From Ursus arctos (taxonomy: Eukaryota; Chordata; Mammalia; Carnivora; Ursidae), in the NCBI RefSeq assembly GCF_023065955.2, contig NW_026622841.1, positions 15,572,501 to 15,636,500 of the forward strand: a DNA stretch of 64,000 nt, given 5' to 3'. Below, one piece after another: positions 50,216-62,799 of the stretch. Position 1 is the stretch's first letter. Every line of letters begins with the position of its first letter. Both the position numbers and the translations under genes were made by a program. The notes below the pieces were generated by a model, which worked only from the letters and a program-made list of their open reading frames with translations, did no database searches and was not told the origin of the DNA.

Positions 50216-51534
50216 GAGGCGTCTACAGAGGGGGCAGAACTTTCAAGATCCTGGGGTCTAAGGAAGACTATAAATTCAGATGGCTGTAAATTCAAAAGAC
50301 CGTTTGATGGAAAACCCTAACACTCACCACGACTAGTGGTTTTTCAGTTACCACTATCCTTGTGCTCTGTGAGGCTTCCTATTCTGTCAGACACAATATT
50401 GGTTCATATGTGTATTGAAGGATTTCTTCATCACAGGGCCTGTCTCTTGAGACTCTACCCCAATGTGCATTGGGCCGAGTGCCCAAACTTTAACACTCAC
50501 TTGAGTGAATGCCAGTGGCCGCTTAACAAGCTTAGAGCAGGGACTGCTCAGCGTTATAATCTGACGCAGGGTGTACTCCTTTATTAGTAGTTAAGATTTC
50601 ACAGTTGGGCCTGATTTATCTAAGACTCTATTATAGCCAAACTAAGCATATACATTGATCAGGGTGTTACCCTCTTGTGGCTGTTAGTCCCCCCCCCCAA
50701 GTTTACTTTTTTCCTCCCAGACCATGTAGTTTTGAAGAAGAGGTTCACGGTTACCTTTCATTTATTGGGTCTATCAGTAAAATGACCTGTTAAAGGCTTT
50801 TTAAAAATGAAAGAATACGTTGTGTAGGAAATGTCTAGAAAATCCAATTTTTGAGGGAAGCGGTATCTAACAAGCATCTCAACTTTTCTGACCCAGTAAG
50901 GATTTATTGAGCATCTACTATGAGCTTAAAACAGCCTTACAAAATGCACATAGAATAAGTTACTGTTTCTGGTCTGTTTATAGACCTGATTTTTTAGACT
51001 AAGGCCTTTGAAACTAACCGATACACAAGGGTAGATGATCCAGTTCAAAGTCCTGGAGTTCATACTGTACTATCAGTGATGGAGAAGAGATTAGAAGCAG
51101 CCAGGAATGGCTTTCTGGGCAAGAGAAAATACATTCTTTAACCCAGTGTGTTAGGTGTTTAAATTGCATTGGCTGTGGCCCTGTCTTGTGGTTCATGGAC
51201 TGCCGTGGCCCGTAGCTTCCCTCCGTATTTGTCCCTCTGGATCTCATTAGGTACTGTTCTTAGGATCCTGTTCCTGCAGGACATGATGACCCAGGGATGC
51301 AAAAACTCCCACTTTTCCATAATATAAGGGTTGCCAAATCCTGTTAAAACTTGGAAGTTACTGTGCTATTTCGGCAAATGGGTTTACGTGGGATTTGGAG
51401 AACAGAGTCCCTTAGAACAGTGCTAACAGCTTGAGAGCACTGGACTCTAGCTGAGGCCACATTGGAGGGAAGACCGGAGAATGCGCTATCTGGTAGGTCA
51501 CAGAGTTCCTACAGAGGCCTCGGAGGTCAAAACC

Positions 51535-51790
51535 TGCGCAGTGATAAACTGTGCCAGTTGGAATCCCAGCTTGACTAACATGTTTCGTGACTGCACGGTT
51601 TCTTAATCTACCTTAATGGTCTCCTCTGTAAAATGAAGATCCCATTAGTACAGGAGTTACAGGGTTACGGTGAAGGATTAAAAGAGCTGATACGCGTAGA
51701 AAGTGCTGGATGAGCTTTACCCCCCATGATCACTGTCGAATCCCCCCGAGTCTGGCATGTTGAGTGCACACAGTAGGTGCTCACTAGACA
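51535..51790 (+). mobile_element. MIR
   Basis: ttggaatcccagcttgacta, ctcctctgtaaaatgaagat, aggattaaaagagctgatac and tgagtgcacacagtaggtgc form a nearly complete MIR. Confidence 0.8.
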
Positions 51791-54030
51791 GAGTTTTAGA
51801 CGGTACGGTAGAAATTTTTTAAAAAGCACACTCATTCCACATCCAGAAAAGGGTGTTTATGCACCATTGTTCACACCCGTAACAAGTAGATGAAAGTTGA
51901 CTTCAATCTCTTAGGCTTTCTAGAACTGCGGTTGCTATCCTATCCAAGTATACCTCCTTTTCTAGCTGAGAGAGAGGCCTTTTTGGAAACCAGGTTCCCT
52001 GCACTGCCCTGAGATGCTGTCGTTGTCTTTCTCAGCTCTTGGCTTGACCTGCTTGAACTGCTAACGTGTCACAGGTGCTGATTCTAGCAGTTACAGCTAA
52101 TACCCTGAACTTGCTACTTTACGTAGCACCAGAAGAGGACACAGGTGTTCCTGCCTGTGTTAATTGCCCTGTAGACCCTGGCTTTGAAGTGGGGGGATTG
52201 CAGTTTTAAAGGGGCTCCCGCCCCCTCCCGCATTTATCTTCAGCTGAAGAACAGGTGTTGGAGGGGGGCGGGAGGTGGAAGGTGTTGGCCAGGGCGGGGG
52301 TTCCGTATCACTTTTCACTCATTCTCAGAGAAACAGCACAAAGTGATAGGAAACAACAACTGAATTCCCCACAAAGGCTGTGCTTTCACTACAGCGTCCT
52401 TTGAGGTAGGTCCAGTGGCTTCGCTCATTGTCCCCGAAGTCATTGATGCCTCACTTTCCCGTATTAACTTCATCTTTTCTAAGTGAAGCTGTGTGGGTGC
52501 CCCCGGAGAAAGTAAATGCCCTCTTTTATTCTGGAATACCCTGTCTCCTCGGGAGGAAGTTTGCATTTCAATCAGTGTTCACATGTCAGTGAGTTCAGCT
52601 TCTCCAAACCCCCTACCCCCTGCTCAGCAGGACCCTCCCTGCTTTTGTGAGTGAGGGGGCCTGCCTGCGTTTGGCGCACCGCGGAATATCCAGAGAGCAG
52701 AGGTCTCCCCCCACCCCTTCTGTGTATTGCTTTTCTCTGGGGCTGAAAACAAACAACTGTAGCATCAGCTTCAGGCTGGGTTCTTTTCCATGAAGCCATT
52801 TCTGAGTTTTAAACTTTACCAACAACTTTGGTTCACTTATACAGCAAATACTTGGGTGACGATGTGCCAAGCACGGTTTTAGGAACTTACAGTACATCTG
52901 CTAAAGGCAGAAAAACTCCAACCTCTGCCCTCCTAGAACTTACAGGTCTTAATTCATCTTTCAGTAAAGGAATTTTGAGTCCAAGCTGTCTTTTGGGGAC
53001 ATTTTTAAGAGTTCTTTTTGGCACACATCTGATTAGAGTCCCGTTTGGGGCCTAAGAGCTTGAAATTTCTTATGGACCAGCTGTCTCCTTTCAGCAAAAG
53101 AAACCGACCAGGCCGGGGACACGGGAGCCCCGGGCTGGTGCTAACTGAAGTTTTGTTCTGCAGAAGTGTCAGCGAGAAATTAGCGTGTGCCCCAAGTCTC
53201 TTTCAAGAATTACTGGAATGTGAAAGTATTACAAAGAAGTGAATTGCCAGGCTGCTTGCCCTGTGAGGTGGATGGCAGCCTCAGAACGGGCCCACTAGGA
53301 ACACCGAGTTCACCTCTGCTCATGCCAGCCTCCTGTTTTCCAACAGTCTCTTTAAGCAGACTGTTGTAAGAAGGCCTGCCGCTCCACATTCCTTCCGTCT
53401 CCTAATCCATTATAGATCATTGTAGTTGTATCTGAACCTTCTGGATAGTTTCCATCCTGAGACCTGGGTGGGGGGATGGGGTGGTGGTATGAGGTCTACA
53501 TATTTAATCCCGTTTGAGCAAAGCAGCGCACCTAGCTTCAAGTCAGAAGCAGGTGTGAGAGCTTGGATACCCTGCCTTGTTCAGTGTAGCAGAAAGGGAC
53601 TAGATCACCTTCTCATGCTCCTTAGGCTTTCAGAAACGTGGATCACATCTGTGTGCAGCCTTCATCTCTGTTCTCAACCTTCCTTTCTTGGCTACGCCTG
53701 GGGGATGTGCTGCTGTTGCCCCGCTGGGGTGAAGCCCTCCAGCCTCCATCTTCTGGGAGCGGTGGGGGCAGCTGTCAGCCCAGCAGCTGCTGGTAGAGAA
53801 CGGGTGGGAGGCCAGGAGGGCCCTCTGCTCTAGGATCTGGCTCTGGGAGTTTGGTACAGAGCAGGAATTGACGAAGTAGGGCCCATGGCATGTTTTTATA
53901 CAACTCGTGATCTAGGAATGTTTTTCACATCTTTAACGGGTTGTTAAACAAAAACTGCAAGAGAGACCTCATTTGGCCCCCGAAGCCTCAGATCTTTACC
54001 ATCGGGCCGTTTCTAGAAAGTTTGCCAATT
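51791..54030. other. CCBE1 intron 2, mostly unassigned
   Basis: A GC-rich C-run/G-run stretch lies near 52190-52300. An old-repeat-like patch lies at about 52845-52950 (ctctgccctcctagaactta). No exon seen. Confidence 0.45.
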
Positions 54031-54046
54031 TCTAGAGAGCCATCTT

Positions 54047-54187
54047 CCCCCGCCACCGTGCCCCCGGCCCCCCCCCCCCCCCCGCCCCAGGTAGGCTCCA
54101 TGCCCAGTGTGTGGCTGGACCTTACAACCCTGAGATCAAGACCCGAGCCGAGATCAAGAGTTGGACACTTAACCAACTGAGCCACCG
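54047..54187 (-). mobile_element. Short tRNA-derived SINE with poly-C
   Basis: A reverse-orientation SINE remnant (ccctgagatcaagacccgag, ttaaccaactgagccacc). The flanks tctagagagccatctt (54031-54046) and tctagagctccatctt (54188-54203) form a near-TSD. A run of about 17 C at about 54069-54086 replaces part of the tail side. Confidence 0.85.
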
Positions 54188-56005
54188 TCTAGAGCTCCAT
54201 CTTAACATAAAGATCAGGAGTCGGGTTCTCCGTATGTAACCTTGTCCACAGATCTAAGTTCTCAGGTGACTTGGGGGGCACGTAGCTTCATCTTTAGGCC
54301 CTTGCCTTCATGTTGCCTTATTGTATTTGGATCTCCTGGCCTGAGCATCTTTGATTGTGACTTGGTTTCCTGGTCTTGGGGAATCAGTTACTGAGCTGGA
54401 ATTTCCATCCCCCCACTACAATCCTCTTCCCCAAATGGCACTATAAATGAATGTAACTTGTCAGTGTTCTAACAGGACTATTTGCAAGTAGTTAAGTACT
54501 AACTTCTGCTTTTCTTCATGTTCCCAAGACCAGGCTTCGTGTGCGGGTTGAGTACTCTGGTTTGCCTCGGCTGACCTTACCCTCCCCCCACCCCTAATTC
54601 CATACTTCTTTAGTTCCGGACTTGCGTATTGATCATTCCATGCTTTGTCGACTCAGAGCTGCCTCTCCATGAATTTGTTTTGAATTTCTACGGTGGAAAA
54701 CTTCACATTCAAAAATCAAATCAGGGTGCCTGTTTGAGGAACATGCCTCAAAGTCCCTTTCAATCAGAATTGCAACATTACGTTTTTCCTTCTATGGCTG
54801 AAGAGTATTCTACCATTTCTCCGTTCCTCTAAGCAGTGTCCAATGTTAAGCTTTTGAGTTTAATCTCAAGTGTCCTTAACAATGGCAGCTCTTTTGTTCC
54901 ATAAAGCTCATGAAAACTCTCAGTGATGCCTTCTGACACTGAGCTCGGGGAGGGGGGAAGTGGTAAAGGAAAGCACAAATATTTTGAGGGAACCAGAGCA
55001 AAATCCAATGGCATTTTGGAGAGAGGAAACACCACCTGACCTATTAGGAGGAGAAATGCTATGGGGTGTGGTAAAGAGGAAAAAGGTATAAAAACTTGAT
55101 AAGGAACAGGGAACATCCTATGGAGATGAAGTTGGGTGGAGAAAAAGTTCATATTAAGACATATAAATCCATGTGGGAGCTTCTGACCTTGGGAGCAGCT
55201 GTTTTTCACAGATTCAACCAAATGGAGGTTAAGAGGCCATCTAAGCTTAGGTTGACCAGTGTACAGATGCAACTTTTGTGACCTCTCCTGTGTGCCCAGC
55301 ACTACTTCCTTGGAGGTCAGGCTGTCTAAAGCCAGGGCAGAGAGGGCGCCATGGCTTTCCCGCCAGCTCTTCCCTTGCTGTGCTTTTACTTGGCATTGCT
55401 CTTGGTAATGTGTCCGTGTTTCGTTTTGGAATTTTTCTATATTGAAATTTCTCATGATTTTTATGGTGGAAAATGTGCGTGGCCACACAGATATTGCCTT
55501 CCTAGGAGCCCACCAAGATCACAAAGACTGTTCCTTGGAAGCACGGTTGTTCCCAAAACACTGAAATGTAGTTCTGGCAGTCCCTGAAAGGTTAGAAGAA
55601 CCTAGAACACAACATCAGCGAGATTTTATCTCTGAGAAAACTTGGAGGATTCCTTTTTTTCTTTTTTTTTTTTTTTCCGAATTCTGCGAAAATTGAATTT
55701 AATACTGATTTACATATGTTTGCTGGTGATGACTCGTGCCCATTCTGGCCTAGCTGGGTGGACTTAGGGAAAGAAGTTCTTTGCCAGAACCCGGTGCTTA
55801 TGTGGAGGTCACCTAACCAGGCACCGGTTTCTATGTGGAACACAGTAGAAAAAGGAGACGGGGAGCAAGTTTTGAATACCAAAAACTGAGATCACAGCGA
55901 AAAGCAGGGTGGCTACTTTTCTCGTGTGGGAGTCTTCATGCGAGTTCTCACTCAAGGTCTCAGAGCAGGTGTGTGGCAGAGCCAGGGTTCAAAAGTAGAC
56001 ACACA

Positions 56006-56166
56006 GGGGCACCTGGGTGGCTCAGTTGGTTAAGTGTCTGACTCTTGGTTTCAGGTTTAAGTCATGATCTCAGGGTCAGGGGATTGAGCCCCAAGTCCGT
56101 CTCTGTGCTCAGCTCGGAGTTGGCTTGAGAGAGTCTCTCTCTTTCTCTCTCTCCCTCTGTCCCCCC
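56006..56166 (+). mobile_element. Can-SINE
   Basis: Head ggggcacctgggtggctcag and a CT-rich end (ctctctctttctctctctcc). There is no long A tail and no clear TSD. It is inserted just upstream of an MLT1 remnant. Confidence 0.88.
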
Positions 56167-56175
56167 GTTTCCCCC

Positions 56176-56525
56176 GTTTGCTAGGACTACCTAAACAGCA
56201 TAGGGTGGCTTAAGCTATTTCCTCAGTTCCCGGAGGCCAGAAGTCTGAGGTGAAGCTGTTGGAAGGGTTGACCCCTTCCGTTGGGTGTCCTGGGCTTCCG
56301 GACAGCGGTCTCCTGCCTGTGTCTTCCCCGGGTCTTCCCTCTGTACCTCTGTGTCTGATCTTCTCTTGCAAGGGCCGCACTTCCTATTGGGTTCGGGCCC
56401 ATTCTCAGGACCTCATTGTAACTCCGTGACCTCTTCAGGGCTCCTGTCTCTACATCCAGTCACATTAGGAGGTACTGGGGTTAGGCCTTTGACTTCGGGA
56501 GCTCACCGTTCAGCCCATATCCTCC
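56176..56525 (-). mobile_element. MLT1-type LTR remnant
   Basis: gtttgctaggactacctaaa, ggaggccagaagtctgaggt, then catccagtcacattaggagg and tactggggttaggcctttga match a reverse MaLR LTR with losses in the middle. Confidence 0.7.
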
Positions 56526-56709
56526 CCTCCCCTCCCCAGTAAAACCCAGCACACACTGGGCCACGGAAAGGGGAGGTTTTATAGACCCCGTACTTCCCGT
56601 GGGTTCCCCTGTCCGCCAGGGTGATCCTGAGGGAGCCAATGAAACTAAAGTGCCTGTAGCAGTGCCACGGAAGGAGAGAAAGGGTTAAACCACCGAAAGA
56701 AGCATAAAC

Positions 56710-56985
56710 CGTGCTGTCGTCTGTGGAACCCCTCCGGGATGTGTGACGGGGCCACAGGCCGTTCTAGCCCTTACCTCGAGACGCCCGTTAGGAACACAGA
56801 CGCTGAGGCCCCGCTCCAGATCTTCGGAAGCAGAAGCTGCTCTTGGGCCCCGTCCCTAGGTACGTCCCGTGCACGTGGAGGAGCACGGTCCCGCTCACTC
56901 GCGGCGCTCCCCGTTTGCTCGTTTGCTCGCTGTGTGGAGCCCCGGGCTGTGATGCGTGGTCTGGACCGCACGTCGGACTCTGCTA
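56710..56985. promoter_or_regulatory. Intronic CpG-rich patch in CCBE1 intron 2
   Basis: About 28 CpGs can be counted in about 275 bp, far above the intron background. It lies between an MLT1 LTR remnant and an antisense L1 3' end, and neither accounts for it. It could be an intronic enhancer, an alternative promoter or a methylation-resistant patch. No open frame is convincing. Confidence 0.45.
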
Positions 56986-57002
56986 GGAAGTTTTTGTAAT
57001 TT

Positions 57003-57515
57003 TTAAGTTCAATTTAACAGCTGTACTATTTTTCAGGGCTAGAGTTTAGTGATTCATCAGTTGCATATAACACCCTGTGCTCATCACAACAAATGCCCTC
57101 CTTAATGCCCATCCCCCACTTGCCCCATCCCTCCCACCCACATTCCCTCCAGCAACCCGGTTTGTTTCCTTAGAGTTAGGAGTCTCTTATGGTTTGCCTC
57201 CCTCTCTGTTTTCATCTTTTTCCTTCCCTTCCCCTGTGTTCATCTGTTTTGTTTAAATTCCACACGTGAGTGAAATCCTATGATACTGGTTTTTCTGACT
57301 TATTTTGCCTAGCGGAATACCCTCCAGTTCCATCCACATCACTGCAGATGGCAAGATTTCATTCTTTCTGATGGCTGAGTAATATTCCTGTGTGTGTGTG
57401 TTTGTATACACACACCACATCATCTTTATCCAGTCCTCTGTCCATGAACATCTGTGCTCTTTCCATTGTTTGGCTGTGGACATTGCTGCTATAAACATTG
57501 GGGTGCATGTGTTTA
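57003..57515 (-). mobile_element. Antisense L1 3' end
   Basis: Reverse complement of a carnivore L1 3' end: cagttgcatataacaccctg, aatgccctccttaatgccca, agtgaaatcctatgatactg, gctgctataaacattggggt. It is 5'-truncated near 57515. The open frames here are L1 remnants. Confidence 0.9.
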
Positions 57516-57559
57516 AAGAAAACAAACCTAGTGTCCCCATAGCACACTAGACCAGTTAC

Positions 57560-57642
57560 GTCAAACTCTGGAGGTGGGCACCCGGTACCAGGAATCTTTA
57601 AAGCTGCACGCATGATTCCACCTTGCACCCAAGGCTGAAAAC
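57560..57642 (+). mobile_element. MER5A (hAT-Charlie) fragment
   Basis: aaactctggaggtgggcacc, accaggaatctttaaagctg and aggctgaaaacc match the second half of MER5A. Confidence 0.65.
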
Positions 57643-60534
57643 CTTGGCGCGAAGGGCAAAACGGGGCTGAGCAGCCTGGCTCTTTGCCTAGGGAACAAGT
57701 GGTTGCTTGCTTCTGTGGTCGCTAAGCCTGGGTCCTCATGCCCCTCAACAGGGAAGCTTCTAGTTGAGGTTTGTGTCGGTGAACCGTCCATCAGCCTGGT
57801 GTCTCCATCCCTTGTCTGTTAGGTCTTAGTCTTGGCATCTCCCTCCACTCTGTGCGGATGGTTCCAGGGCAGTCGGGAGTGATGGTGTGGGCGGAGGGGG
57901 GGGGTTCAGGATGGGTGGACTGGGCCTCGTGGGTTCTTCCGTGTTTCACAAGCTGAGCAGCGCGAAGTCCCACGTGCAGATTCCGTCACTTTTCATTTCC
58001 TATGGCAGGCGCTCCGCTTGATGTCTGGAGCTACTTAGTGACCCTTGGTGCATTTTTTCTTTTTTCCCCAAAATATTTTGCTTTGTTGCCGCGCCGCATG
58101 AACCTTCTCCCAAGATATAAACATGGCTCAGTGTATTATAAATGAAAGCTTTTCAGTGTCAAGCTGTGTTTTTCTTTCCTTGTGAGCATCAAACGCAAAT
58201 GGCTTTTTCCCCCCGCATAGTGTGACAGGCAATGTGTGTGCTGGCGGAGTCTCTTCCCATTCCAGCTTTAGAGGTCTCTGCAGTTCTCTCCTCTGATAAC
58301 TCAAAGAACGTCTCAATCCCTAGCAAACACGGAGCTTGTCGCAGGTTTGTAATTAACGAGGTAATACGCTCTAGTTTGCCTGCGTGGTTATCACCTGAGC
58401 CCCGTATTTACCATATGGCCTTAAACCAGGCAATCCCCGAGTGTGTCCAGATAGAATGCATAGGTATGTGCATGGGTTGCTTTTTGGAGAAACAGCACTT
58501 ATGTGGATTGTATCATAGAAATAGACATTAAACTGAGCGAGGAAGGGCAATTGCGTTACATGGACGGATATGCTCCCGAGGTTCTTTACAGAGGGATTTC
58601 TTTGAATTGGAGGCTGTTAAGACGGAGTGGTTCATAAGCGACCTCTGCATTTGAAATCTGCTTTCAGAGTTTGACAGCATAATGTGTGGCACCCTATTAG
58701 GATGGAACAGAAACGGATACTTAAAACCTCAAGTAAAAGGCACAAAATGATCCTAACAAGTGCCCCAGCGCCTCTGTCACCCCACCATCTTCAAGTCCTT
58801 TCCCAGAGACCCCTAGTGTCTGGGAACCACATTTTCAGGTTGCAGCACAGATGAAAGTGATTTGTGGAGGGCACGTCGAGGTCAGTAACAAAGGCTGCTC
58901 AAGGCTGGAGATGCCTAGCGCAGGGGGCTCTGGCAGTCCGGCTGCCACCTGCTGTCCTAGGGCAGGAGGAGGCCGTCTTCGCACACCTGGAGCCACTTCT
59001 GGGTCGTGGGAGCAGGGAGGGGGCCTGCGTGCATCTCTCATGTAGACCCCGCCCCCAACCCTGTGGCTCTTAGCCACCGAGCTCTGTGCAGGCTGCCCCA
59101 CCAAGTCCTGCCTCGTCGGTGAATCCTTTCTTGGCTGTTTATAAAAACCTCATTTCCCCTGTCCGTCCTTTAAAATGACTGTATCCTCCTGGGGTGTCTG
59201 CTTACCCGTTCACTTATATACACCTTGACTATTGGGTTGTCCTGACCTGTTCGGTGTGTGCTCGTACGTGTATCTTTGACGTGATGTATGCCGTCCTGTG
59301 CAGCCCCCGGTGCTGCAGGGGCCACACTGAACACGCTGTGCCCCGAAGAGAACAGGGTTTCATCCACACTTCTGGGGACTTTACAAAAGGAAATTGCCAT
59401 AATGATGAGGAGAAGGCGCTGCTTTTCTTTTAAAGTACGGAAAGGGGAATCATGCTTTGAAGTTCCTGCAGGGAAGGGGACATCACAAAAGGTAATCTTT
59501 TTTTGAATGATCGCAACACTCGCTCTTTGCACATTTACATCATAGTGATGCAGGACTTAGAACTGGGGTCCTGTAATTCCCCTCTCCAGGGTAACGGCTG
59601 CCAAGGGACTAGCGTGTGGTTTTCTTGCTCTTTTCTATGCCTGTAGAATGGAATATTTATAGTTGCTACGTACAGAAATGGGTTTGGTCTGCAATTGCTT
59701 TTTTCACATCATAGGTAAGGAACACTTATCACCTAGGGCACTAGTCCATTGTATGGAGACGCCTTAATGTAACTCTTCCCCGGGGAGCACGTCTTCTAAG
59801 GCAGCAGATGCTAAGCACGCCTTCCTGATGCTTTGACGGGTTCAGGTTTTAAACTGGAGATGCAAATTTCAAATAGATAAAGTTTTATCTAAATCAGAAG
59901 AAACCGAACCTAGTGACACCGGATTGCACTTTGGCCTGGAACAGCAAGACCTCTACGACCTGTCACTGCCCTTCTAACCGAGCGTACGGGTGCTGGTCCC
60001 CACAGCCCTCTGGTGCTCCCTGATCCTTGGCCGCAGGAGGTCGGGGCTTTGATTGCGTTCCTTCTAGGTCTGGGCAGTCTGACTGATGACTCGTTCACAG
60101 AGAGCAGAACAGACGGAAATGGGCTTAGTTTTCAGCCCAGGGGATTTGCTTGACATAAAGAACATCTAAACTGAAGATACTGTGGGGTGTTCTGGATAAT
60201 TCTCTCTAATCAGCTTTATAAACAGTCACCCTTGAGCTGTGGAGTGAATGCCTTGGGTAGTTTTTCTTACCCAATTATTAAAGAGAAGGTCTTTTTACTC
60301 CCCAGGTATATATACTCTTGAAAGTGAGCATTAAAAACAAAACAAAAAGCTCCTCTTTGCTCAAGCATGCGCCACGTGAGCACGGGAGCCCACCTTACCT
60401 CGCACAAGTGGCAAGGCCACCCCCACCCCTCACACCCCGCGCCACTGGCTGGCTCCTGTCCGCTGGCCTTCAAGACATGCTGTCCCACAGACTAAGCTAA
60501 GGAGTATGTGTTTCCTCACGTAGGAAGGAGCTGT
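57643..60534. other. CCBE1 intron 2, long repeat-poor stretch
   Basis: About 2.9 kb without Can-SINE or L1, with scattered CpGs (58.9-59.1 and 60.36-60.45 kb). No exon recognised. Confidence 0.5.
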
Positions 60535-60570
60535 ACTTCCATGGTGACTTCCGTGGCGACTTCCATGGCG
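60535..60570 (+). repeat. 12-bp tandem repeat, three copies
   Basis: acttccatggtg, acttccgtggcg and acttccatggcg lie end to end, followed by a partial acctca. Confidence 0.9.
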
Positions 60571-60976
60571 ACCTCAAGAAAGGAGAGATTGTCCCATTTG
60601 GGGGTGACTCATGCTGATAAAGGGGGAAGGAACAATGACCTCAGATGAGAAGGCTTTCTCATAAAATTTCCTTACCTCTTTTATCCTAACATACTGGGCT
60701 TAATCCTTGTGTCTTAGATTTACAAAAACTTTTATTGCAAATTTACATTTCACTGTGTGTCCTTCTGAGTTTATTTATCTAAGGGCCCTTGTGAGGACTT
60801 CGAGTGCTATTTGGCCTGCTGCAGCCCTGCTTCTGGTTCCATATTTGGCTCTGTTTAGAGCTGCCAAGAGCGGGAGGGACGTGGTGAAATAAGGGATGAA
60901 CCAAGAACTTTGTTTTCAGCCAAATTACCCACATAAGAGTAGGAGGCTTCTCTTGAATTACCAGATAATTTTTTTC

Positions 60977-61516
60977 TACCTTTTAAAAATTTAAATTAAC
61001 CTATAGTGTAATACTGTTTTCAGATGTAGAGTTCAGGGAGTCATCAGTTGCAAATAACACCCAGTGCTTGTCACATCACATGCCTGCCTTAATGCTCATC
61101 ACCCAGTTACTCCCCCCGCCCCCACCCTCAACCTCCCCTCCAGCAACCCTGTTTGTTTCCTACAGTTAAGAGTCTCTTATGGTTTGTCTCCCTCTCTGGT
61201 TTCGTCTTTTTCCCTCCCTTCCCCTAGGATCCTCGGATTTGGTTCTTAAATTCCACATATGCATGAAATCCTATAACTCTTTCTCTGAATTATTTCACTT
61301 CACATAATGCCCTCTAGTTCCATCCATTTCATTGCAAGTGGTAAGATTTCATTTTTTTGATGGCTGAGTACTATTCCATTGTATATATATATATATACCA
61401 CATCTTTATCCATCTGCCAATGAACATCTGGGCTCTTCCCATATTTTGGCTATTGTGGACATTGCTACTGTAAACATTGGGGTGCAGGTGCCCTTTTGGA
61501 TCACTATATCCTTTGG
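60977..61516 (-). mobile_element. Antisense L1 3' end
   Basis: Reverse complement of the L1 3' UTR and terminal ORF2 region (cagttgcaaataacacccag, ctcttatggtttgtctccct, gatggctgagtactattcca). A (TA)n run lies at about 61382-61396. It abuts a sense L1 copy. Confidence 0.9.
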
Positions 61517-61519
61517 GTA

Positions 61520-62357
61520 TATCTAGACAGTAAGATGGCCAAAAGTAGTGATAAAGAGAGAATTTTAAAAACAGCAAGAAAAAGGAAAGCAGTGACATAC
61601 AAGGGAAACCCCAGACGGCTAGCAGTGGGTTTTTCAGCAGAAACTATGCAGGCCAGAAGGGAGTGGCATGATAAATTCCAAGTGCTAAAAGGAAAAAAAT
61701 CTACAGCCGAGAATACTCTATCCAGCAAGGCTTTCATTTAGAATAGAAGGAGAGAGTTTCCCAGAAAAACAGAAGTTAAAAGCAAAACCAGCCACGTCCC
61801 TGTCATGATGCCATTGGCCTGTGGGTCCCAAATTCACAGTCCAGCTGCCCTCCTGCCCAAGTCAGCGTGCACGGCCTGCTATTTGGTCAATGCCAAGTCA
61901 ACACACCTCCTCCTCAGATTGACAAGGGCCCAAACTGACACACTTCCCCTCAAATTCCAGCCCCTGTGCTCAGGTTTGTGCATAAAAGTGAGCATAATAG
62001 AATAAAGCAATATGAACAGAGACACTATGTGGAATACATAATGGATAAAAGGAGTGTGTGAGGCTGAGAACATCTCCAACAAGCACATCAAAGAATAATA
62101 CAGCATGATTCTGGTTGGTAAAAGAAACAAACCCGGGGAAAAAGATGAAATCAGAGAGGGAGACAAACCAAAAGAGACTCTCAACTGTAGGAAACAAACT
62201 GAGGGTTGCTGGAGGGGAGAAGGGTGGGGGGATGAGGTAGCTGGGTGATGGGCATTAAGGAGGGCACTTGATATAATATGGGTGTTATAGGCAACTGATG
62301 AATCACTGAACTCTACTTCTGAAACTAATACATGATGTTAATTGAATTTAAATAAAA
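61520..62357 (+). mobile_element. Sense L1, composite with ORF1 C-terminal piece and 3' UTR
   Basis: 61520-61740 encodes text typical of the L1 ORF1 protein C-terminal domain (AVTYKGNPRRLAVGF, then SAETMQARREWHDKFQVL) and then hits a stop. From about 62110 the L1 3' UTR is in sense and ends with aatttaaataaaaaaa at about 62357. ORF2 is missing between them, replaced by about 300 bp I cannot place. The copy is not functional. Confidence 0.8.
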
Positions 62358-62799
62358 AAAGGACCCCCCCCAAAATACCTAGAGCAGATAATTCTCTCAA
62401 CATCCTTTTTCCATGGTTAGCAGTCCTGCTTTAACAAGATGGTAGGCCACTAGAGTTTGTCATTACATCAACAGGCTCCTCATTAACTTGAAGCTTGATT
62501 TTGTTCATCTCTCATACTCTACCCTGCTTGGTCTGCATCTCAACCCAGGTTCCCTCTGCGCTCTGAAAGCACTTCTACCAGGCTGCGGGTGTGATCGGAC
62601 GGCCTTCAACTGCAGCCTTGGCTTTTCAGTATACTTGCGTCATAAACATGAAGAGGAAAAAGTACAAATTCACCTCTTTTTTGAAAGTGAAAAACTGACT
62701 GTATTTTCCCTCGGGGTGCATTTTTTTAATTATGAAAATATGAAATCTATAGTGGGAAAATCGAGTCCCGTAGGCTCACTACCAGCATCCGTGATTATC

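Noticed and set aside
54829..55488. 219-codon minus-strand frame in CCBE1 intron 2
   Set aside because: No recognised family, mixed composition and overlapping frames. Antisense in an intron with no supporting signal.
60962..62393. cagataatt on both sides of the inverted L1 pair as a TSD
   Set aside because: Only 9 bp, AT-rich, and separated from the L1 tail by about 25 bp of other sequence. Too weak to claim one insertion event.
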